NCBI GenBank assembly: GCA_037903475.1
Contig: JBAJFG010000562.1
Span: forward strand, 2,790,001-2,854,000
DNA from: Ancylostoma caninum
Taxonomy: Eukaryota > Nematoda > Chromadorea > Rhabditida > Ancylostomatidae
Length of the DNA stretch: 64,000 nucleotides
Direction: 5' to 3'
In this document: positions 36,601 through 45,600 of the stretch, piece by piece
How the letters are laid out: every line of letters begins with the position of its first letter
How positions within the stretch are numbered: position 1 is the first letter of the stretch
The notes under the pieces: model-generated
The model's input: only the letters and a program-made list of their open reading frames with translations
What the model was told of the DNA's origin: nothing
Database searches by the model: none
Position numbers and translations under genes: made by a program

Positions 36601-39600
36601 GGAATTCCGGTAAATTCCAAGGGATCCAGATGATCTTTCTTGAGAGCAAACTTTCAGATAGACCCCAGATTTTACAAGAACCACTTACAAAAGTGAAATA
36701 TGAGGGAAACAAAAGGTGAAATTGAGACCAACGACTTTATATGGACACAGAGCGCTGTCGAGTCAGCTACTATCATGTAAACTATGGTCGGTGATGTGAC
36801 TGCCGCTGTGCTGTCAACAATAATCCACTCACGAATTATCATAGCCACTGCTACCACTTCTCGTATAACAAGTTCGCCAGCGTAGCGACTGGATTTTGCA
36901 AGGTGATCTGACGCCCGTAAAAGTTACGATGGTGCCAACCATCGGAGCAAAAAAGCCGCGTCGTGGACAGTGTAGTAATAGTGGTTGGGCTACTGGTTCA
37001 TCTTCGCATCCTTTAACATTTATTTATTTGAATGAATAATCTCAATTAGACTCTAAAAGAAAAAACTAGAACAGAAAAAGATGGTATGCATCAGACTTCC
37101 TACAGGCTATTTATAAATTTATTGAGAATAATGGATCGTTTCAAGTGCTAACGCGCTTAGCACAATGAGACAGTCCCTGTTACACAATATAGTGTGTTTC
37201 AAAAATGAAACATCCCCCTAAACAGGTATTTTCTGTCCTTCAAAAGGTCCGAGAAAGTACCTTGTATTCACAAACTATGGCAGACAACAGTAGGCATTCG
37301 TACGTATTGCCTGTTTTTCTCTAAACCGTCCCCAATTTTCGCGCACCTTCCACACTTTTCTTTTTTTGTGGCGTTTCTTGAACTATCTTTACTAGTGAAA
37401 CAGGCTCTACTAGGCATTTACGTCAACCGAGGCATTTCGGGCCCCGGTCTTAATTCAAGTCGGGTTTCGAGGAAGTCGAATATTTTTTTCGAGTCAACCG
37501 AAATATCAGCTCTCCGAAAAAACCTGGAAAACCGGTTATCAAAATACGGATCATTGGAAAAGGCTGCGAACAGAGTTAATCGAGATATCAACTCTCCGAT
37601 AAAAATCTTACGCAGCCAAACGCTACGCAGCATGAACCGGCAAAATCTGGAGGATGGATACCAGGATCTGCTGATATGTTACAAGAAGAATATGTTCTCG
37701 AAACTTTCAAATTCCATCAAGAATTTAAAGGAATTTTAGCGTGAATAACGCGGAAACGTATAAAGGCATGAGAGATTATTTCGATGGAAACGCGCACTAG
37801 ACAGCATTTCTGATTCCCTAACACTATGACCAATTACGTTCCTGTTCAATCACATTTATTCCACAAATCAGATGGATATAAATCCAGGAAACGTGGGTTT
37901 GCCTCAGTTAAGAAGGAGGTTTTCAGATTGCAAAGAAAACACAAGCGTGGAGTGGAAAATATGGTAAGATAAATTCGAGAGAAAAAGTGAAGCAAAATGA
38001 TTGAAAAACTTGTGGTAGGACAAAGCAGTAACGGCGAGCTGTATCACGATTAGATCAGTAAATAAGGAGCAGTGTAACAGTAAACATTAGAAGATACTGG
38101 AACAAGTAAAAGTGATAGCAGCCCCCATGGTTTGTAGGGAGAATCATCTAAAGTGGTAGTCATCGAATGCACGTACATGGGATGAAGTGTGGCAAAAGAA
38201 GTGTGGAAGGCTTGATAAAATAGCTTCTCCTGGAATTTTTCAGCAACGAGTTACAAATGAAGGTGGTAAATATTATACAAAAGGCAGCAACCTGCTATAA
38301 AGGCGGCATACAAAATTTGGATGTGGTTGCAAGGAGGATCGTGTGAATTTTTAAATGATTTTTTTCTCGCTATCGCCTAAGAAAATGATAGAAGAACAAA
38401 ATACTAAAAAAATCCGTTCGTTACTGATTCTTTCTTCGATATGTAGTGTCTGTTCAGCGGGTCTAATGTATAGTGATATGGTAGAGTTAATTGAATAAAT
38501 AAGTAAATAGACTTCCAGACAGATGTTTTCGTGGTTAAAACAGAAGTTCAGAAAATCCAGAAGATTCCAACAGTGGCAAAAGTGACGAGAATAAGAGGTT
38601 TTTTTTCATAAAATGCCTCGAAATATCATGATTCTTGACGGCGCAACCACAAACCAATAGGCCTCACCTTCCTGATACTCAGGCGCATATGATAATCCTC
38701 CCGCGTTGATGCCGTTCACGTCTCCGTTCAGATGTGGATGGATAATTCCGCCGTCGGGTTGTGCGCGAGGGGCAACCAGATGAGAAGGAACTGCTAAAGA
38801 ACAATTACAGTGCAGAAAAAAAGAAACCTTGCCGTTCCAACCCAAACAGTTCGGGTAATTTATGGATAAGCCGGTTCCTCCTGATGATTCGAAAAATGAA
38901 GAATTCGCAGAATGTCGAGTCTTGCACGAAGAATTAGTGTCGTACGGCGAAATAACGACGAAATTTCGCAATACTGAGTTTTTCGTGGATAATCCTCCAG
39001 TGGATTTACAGGATGGTCCACATGAAGTGTGACGGGCTTTAGGAAATCAATTCTCGGACATTTTCTCTCATTTTTTGTGCTTTCTATGCTGTTCTCCGCT
39101 TCTCCCGTATTTTCTAGACCTATTTTGGCCGGTATTACACTCTGTTTTTGATAAAGATGGTATCGCTTGAGGATCGTTCAGCAATAGTCGCCATGTACAG
39201 ACGCAGGTCGTCAGTTTCCGATATTTCGAAGTCGCTCAAACTGCATCGGAAGCAAGTACATTGCATGACAAAGCATTTGAAGAGACGGAAGAAATTGAGT
39301 GTCGTCCGAGAGAAAGACCTGGACGAATTGCGCAAAGCCCTGCCCTTCGAATGGCCGTCAAAGACAAACTTCGCCAAATTCCTGGAAGAAGCATTAGCCA
39401 ATTGACTAAGGATCACAAAGTAAGCCATTCAACTATGCAAAGACTGATCAGAGATGATTTCGAGTTGTATCCTTACAAATCCGCCAAAGAACAAAGCCTT
39501 ACCGCCGAAATAAAGGCCTCAAGATTGTAAAAATGCAGAAAGATAGTGACCCTCACGGGCGGTGACAAGCTCGGCCAGATTCTCTTCACAGAAGAGAGGA

Positions 39601-42600
39601 TATTCACCGCTGATTCATTACGAAATGCGCAGAATCAACGGGAAAGGATCTCCAAAAGCCGAAAAGGTCTAAAAAATCCATTTTCCAGAGTACAAGGTGG
39701 TGTGGGCTCGAATATGGGGCCTGGGCAAGAGAAGGCTTGTTTTGTCCAAGAAGGAGTTTAAATTGATGTCGAACTCTAGCGAAAGCAGATCCTGGAGGGC
39801 GCGATGATACCTTAGGACAGAGATAACGATAAGGGCTTTGAATGGACCTTCCAGCAAGATTTGGCACCAGCCCACGGCGCAAAGAAAAAAAAAACTTGAG
39901 TGGTGTGGGACCATTCTTTTGGGTTCCCGGACGAAGGAGTTTTGGCCATCAAACTCGCCCGATCTCAACTGTCTGGTCTTAGCTATCTGGTAAGTCCTGG
40001 AAGAAAATGCCTGCTCTTTCAAACCCAAGTCACCTTATTCGTTGAAGACAACCCTGGTGAAGGAACGGGACGAAATCTCGCCGAAAATCGTCGCCCACAT
40101 CCTCAAAAATTACCGAAAGAGATTGGATGCTTGTACCAAAGCTGAAGGCAACCAATTTGAATGAGATGGATGACATCTTATGTAGAATTTTTTCGCCTAT
40201 CAGATGAATGTAAAAAGTGCCTATTTGGATTGATTGGTGCAAAGTTATGGGTAGTTTTTCCCGTCACACTTCATGTGGACCACTCTATACATACATTATA
40301 TAGAAAGGATATTCCGGCCAAAGACCAACAGTGAAAAAAAAAACGCTACCTTGCTCTTCGGACAGCATATCTTGCATAACAACAATAAACGACTGCAGAT
40401 GATCGGCGTGTTTCTGAAAAAAAAACTGCAACAGTAGTAGTGTCGTCAATAACCTACTAGTAATACTGGAATGACAGCCTTGTTACCCTTGGCTGAGCTT
40501 TCGAACCTAATCAGCTCATCCAATTATTCCACTTCTGTTACACATCGCTGCTAAGCCAGGAATACTGCGTTGATGGACAATAATGCTATTGGCCTGCTTT
40601 TCCCTGTACTTGTTAAATTTGTCCAAACGAATCCGAGAGCAAAAAGCTGAGTTGAAATCACAAAAACGAAGAAGAACTGATATTGGAAAGCTTTGAAGGC
40701 AATAAAATCAAGGCTAGCTCGTGATTTCCACTCAGGACCATTCGTATCCCTATATGTATAAATCAGAAAAAAATTTACAGAATTTCCCGTTTCACGTATG
40801 TCTTATGAATGAACACAGGCGTCATCCGTGTTCTACTCTCGTGGCCTTTGCGGTGCCAAATTGTTGAGGCGTTGGTGGAGTCACTCCTGGTCGCCATTAT
40901 CTATTATATTAAATTCTTATTTTTGAAAAATTGATCCAAAATAGGTTGAAATGAGATCGATGAAATTAAGTAATTAATTTAATTATAATACTTTGTCCTT
41001 GAAAACTGGATTGCTGAGGTTTTTCAGGATGGAGGACCCAACTTCCCCTTCCACTCCCTGTCCTCTTCCCCCCCGCCTTCTAACCTTCTGCTGCTGGTTC
41101 AGTGCTATTCGAATTTGCTTCTTCCGCGTAATATGCCGGAATTCTAGCGTTTTTAAAATTATTCGAGTGTTCGGACAATTCGGGTACTCAGATGGTTCGA
41201 ACATTTGAACAATTAATTAAGCTGTGGTCATTTTCGAATTCGATTTCGAATTCGAAAATGACCACAGTTCTGAATTATTCAAGTGGCAAAATAACAATTT
41301 CTACTCGAGACCATTCGTATCAAAGATGTGAAAAATTGAAAATAAAGTTCCCGTTTCAGATTTTCCATTTGAGCAGTAGGCCTCTCCTGTCGCGGTGTCA
41401 TGTGGTCTTCCGTTGAAGCGATGTATTTTCAGTAAAAGATTGTTCGTACTGATCTTCTTGAAGTTCACTAACCTAGGTTACTCATGATCATCATCTTTTT
41501 CCGCTCTATCGACCTTGTAAAAATCAATGCATCTGCTTTTTATCCATTTTCAGGATTTCTTCATCCTCCAGGGCTTGCCTAATTTTTGGTATGCACGTCC
41601 GTCTAAGCGATAGAAAGTGAAAGTCCATCCTAGTCTGGTTTATTCTTCAAAAATGGCTAGGCGGTTCCACTGAGAGGTGCTGAACTCAGGTTCCGTATTC
41701 TCGTGGGTGTAAAAGGTAAAAAATATCTAAAAATTCAGTGGTTGAAGAGAGGAATGGAAAAATACGTAAGCACAGTAAATAATACCGAACAAAAAATCCA
41801 ATTACTTAACTAATCTGAATCTCAGTGCCGAAAAATTCAAATATTCTGTGAAGAGGGAGTCCTAGCAGACTTTCCATCATTCTTCAAAAGTCACATTACT
41901 CCTTTTTTTCAGTACGCAAACTATCGGCTCATTCGGAATTGAATACCCAAATTCGAATGAACTGAACCATTATAAATAAATATGGCAAACACCTGCCCAG
42001 AGAATTTTGGTGTCAAATCTGCGAATTCATGGCGCTAGTGAGGTGTATTCGTTTTTACCACACAACCGTACATAGAAATATTGGTAATAGTTCAGGGAAG
42101 TGCATATAGTACATGATTTTTTTTTGGTTGCATTGGACAAATATGAAGAATTGCGGGTAGGGAAACCAAAGCAAGATTGTCGTTAATAATCTATTCTCCT
42201 TTTTTGGTATCCGTCTACATGATCATTGGGAGAGTCAGTCGTAACCCTGACGCAGCTCAGACGCAAGTGAGACGCTCGCGTTTGGGGCCTCATTTTGACT
42301 GCATGATATTTACATTCAGTAAGTTCATCCTGCGTTAACTGGTCTTCATAGAGAATTTTCCAAGAAACGGGTGCGTGCGTTTGACGCACGACTGACGCAC
42401 GCATCTTGTCTAGGTCACATTTTATACATAGAAAAACTCACATTATAAAGGCTAACGAAATGACGTTGAGAGATTCTAACGAATTCCGCTTGCCGAGTGA
42501 CGATAGCAGAGCAACAGTGGCGGTCGATGTCAAGTTCACCGAATAGTGAGCCAGCCGACAAGGAGCACAATGGCACGGATTCTAATGTCTGGAAGAGAAG

Positions 42601-45600
42601 GTTGGATTCATAAGGATAGGAGGAAGGACATACAAATAAAAAAGCAATACGAAAATGTGAATCTCAAGTGAAAAATTCCATAATTGAACGGATGAAGAGA
42701 CGACGACAAAGGGTCTACAGCAGTGCTGTCGCCAAAATGGAGCACGTTAGTGACAGCCGAATTTTTATGCATGAAATTCGATGCGCTACTGCATAGGATG
42801 CTCTCCTTGCAAAGTTCGCGTGGGCTTCAGTAAGGGAAAGCATTGAGAAACCAGGGCCGAATTTTGCGTTTGCTGAAGAGCCGAGATCAGACTTATTCTT
42901 AGATCGGAACAGGTAACCTGTTCGGAGCACAAAATGGAGCAGTTGTTTCCATTACATATTTAGGGAGTTTAAGAAGTTGAGTAGGGTTTGAACTATCGAC
43001 ATTTTCTATATTTTATAATTACAATAGATAAACAGGAGGTACGGTCTCACAAAATCCCCTCCAGTTTTGCGCAGAGAGCGTCTTCGAGGTGCTCAACACG
43101 AATATTGTATGGCTTTTCATCACAGGCACATTTTGTGATGCTACGGCGGGATTTTTATAGGTGATCAGGAAAAATTATAAATCGATAGAAAGGTTGTGCC
43201 ACATAAACTACTGATAACCATGATCAGCATCTAAAAATACACGTTCTATTTACAGGAAAACAACCTTCCCCTTTTTGCCTTGTAATCTCTCGCAAGTAAA
43301 TAAAGCAAGATTTTGCCGTCAAATTCCTGCTATATCCAGCGATTTCCTCTTGAATTCCGGGTGACTTCGGCTTATCTCCCCTTCGCATTCCCCATATTTT
43401 CTCAGGATCCAAACAGAAACCACAAATGAAGTGGGTTGTGAACAGTTAGACAGGTACTGACTGAGCAAATTCTCACAGCTCTAACACATAATTGCTAGGA
43501 ATACGATTCAGAAAGAAAATATTCTACCATAACAGGTTGATTCGCTCGAGAGGATCTGAGAATCCTGTTCAAAGTACAGCTATAAAGATGAAACATTATC
43601 GGAGATACTGTGGAAAGCAATAAATGCTACGGAGTGGCGATGAATGTGGTAATAACCATCACGAAAAAACTTCAATCTGTCCCAGCGGCAAGCTGCAAAA
43701 AGTTTCTGGACACTCGCTAGAAAATTTATTGCATGGGAGCAGTGCTGTGACCAGAAAAAAATGTCAGCTTATTTGCTGAATGGGGTGTAACGCAGAAACA
43801 TTGGCGGCAGTGAAGAAGATTATGGAGGAATACTTTTAATAGAAGCACCAAACAGTGTGTCTAGAGCGGAATTTGTGCACGGGACGTTTGCTGGAAGGTT
43901 GTGGTCTACCTGGCTCTCTGGAGTACCGAATTCTCCACAAAAATGGGGCATACTTTGCCAGCATAGTTCTTCCAAGTGAGCAGTGAGCAATGTGGTGATG
44001 TACATATGTATGTAAGTAGATGCCGATATATACCGCACACTGTCCCAGAAATTCGTCCTCTCTCGATGAGATAGAAGCAAAACCTTCCCGGAAACGATTA
44101 TGAGTCCCACCCACTGATAATATTATGTATGTACATGAGAAAAGTTATTCAAGAGTAACACGTTTCACGTGGGAGTTATCCCCGTTCCGGGCTGAAAAAA
44201 AAGAAAAAAAAGATATGAGAAATACGGCTCCATAGGAGACCCTGGATGTTTCTGTGGCACGCAAGGAATTTAATTCTAGCTGGCTTTCTCGTTGAAGAAT
44301 ATAGAAGAGAACAGAGTGTTGAGTGACGTCCCACTGAGAGTCAGATTTCAGATTTCTCTCATTCTTTCTCCTGGGTGGGGAAAAACGCAATATTCGGAAA
44401 CTTTAGTCTGGATCTCTTCGACTGGAGTTTGAGATTTCAGGACATAATTATTTCACATTAATTCTTGATGACTGCAAAGTTTCTGTCCAAAGGTTTTAGG
44501 AACACATTTCGTGCACTTTCCAATACGCTTTGTGATCCTATTGTGAGCATTCTAACTGGTCACAATTGCCGGTAGAGGTGAGGGGGGGGGGTGAGACTGT
44601 TGTCTCAATCAAAATAAGGAAGTCGAACGGAAAGAGTTCCAGGAAGAAGTTATAGAAAATCGAAGTCAAGTTGAATTTATCAAAAGCAAACATGGGAAAA
44701 TAATGGCATCAGCCGTAATCAAAAATAGACTACATATTTCATAGGTTTTATAGTCATACAGCTTAAAGGGTGCATCTCTGACTTTGTCTGCAATTACAAC
44801 CACGATACTACGTCGCACGCTCAGCTGATAGGAGATTTTACTTAGCGACAGTAGGAATACACCAAATTGGATGGAGTTACACGACATACATATGCGATCT
44901 CAAAAAGGAAAATGTAAAAATTAGATCACCCCAGCTTAGCAGCCGGGCGACATCACGCGGCAGACATAATTGCAGACAAAGTTTCAGAAGCACTCTCTAA
45001 GCTACTAGACTGACGGGAGGCTAGTTGAGTTTTGATACAGTCCCCCTTTCCAGGAAAAATTCCTGGGCTTCAGAAAAAAAATTACTGCGGGATCCATTTA
45101 GTGAATAAAATCGCCTTTTTGTTCATTTACCAACACTAGTGAAGGTAAGTACGGTTGTTGTTTTACCTTCATAAGGAACAACTCCTACTTTTCCTTGAAT
45201 TTCTGCGGAACTATGTAGGCAAAACGTGGAACTATGATATGCGATACGATGGGAATGATTACCTCTAAATTAAGAAAGCAATCAGGTATTGCCAGGTGCT
45301 AATAAAATCAGTGGCAATCTATTACGGAAAGAAATTCATTTATGGGCACCTGCATTACCCAGCAAATGGGAAACTGCTTACGTTTTTCTTCCCACCTTTT
45401 AGTAGGGTTGGAACTGAACAACGAAAAACAGAGAAAGTTTTTTTTTCCACAGGGCAACTATTGAGTAAGGGGTATCTAGGAATACTAATATAGAATTGTG
45501 ATTAGACCAAAAGAAAAAAGATAAGTTGTTATAAAAATCCATGAAATGCTATAGAGTACTCTGGAAAATCAAAAATTCCATTGGGTACTAGAAAAAAACT

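Noticed and set aside
37368..37739. 123-codon + strand frame in an epac intron (ending [13 protein letters not shown])
   Set aside because: It starts at GTG without an upstream exon or promoter and has no family resemblance. A nested gene is possible but unsupported.
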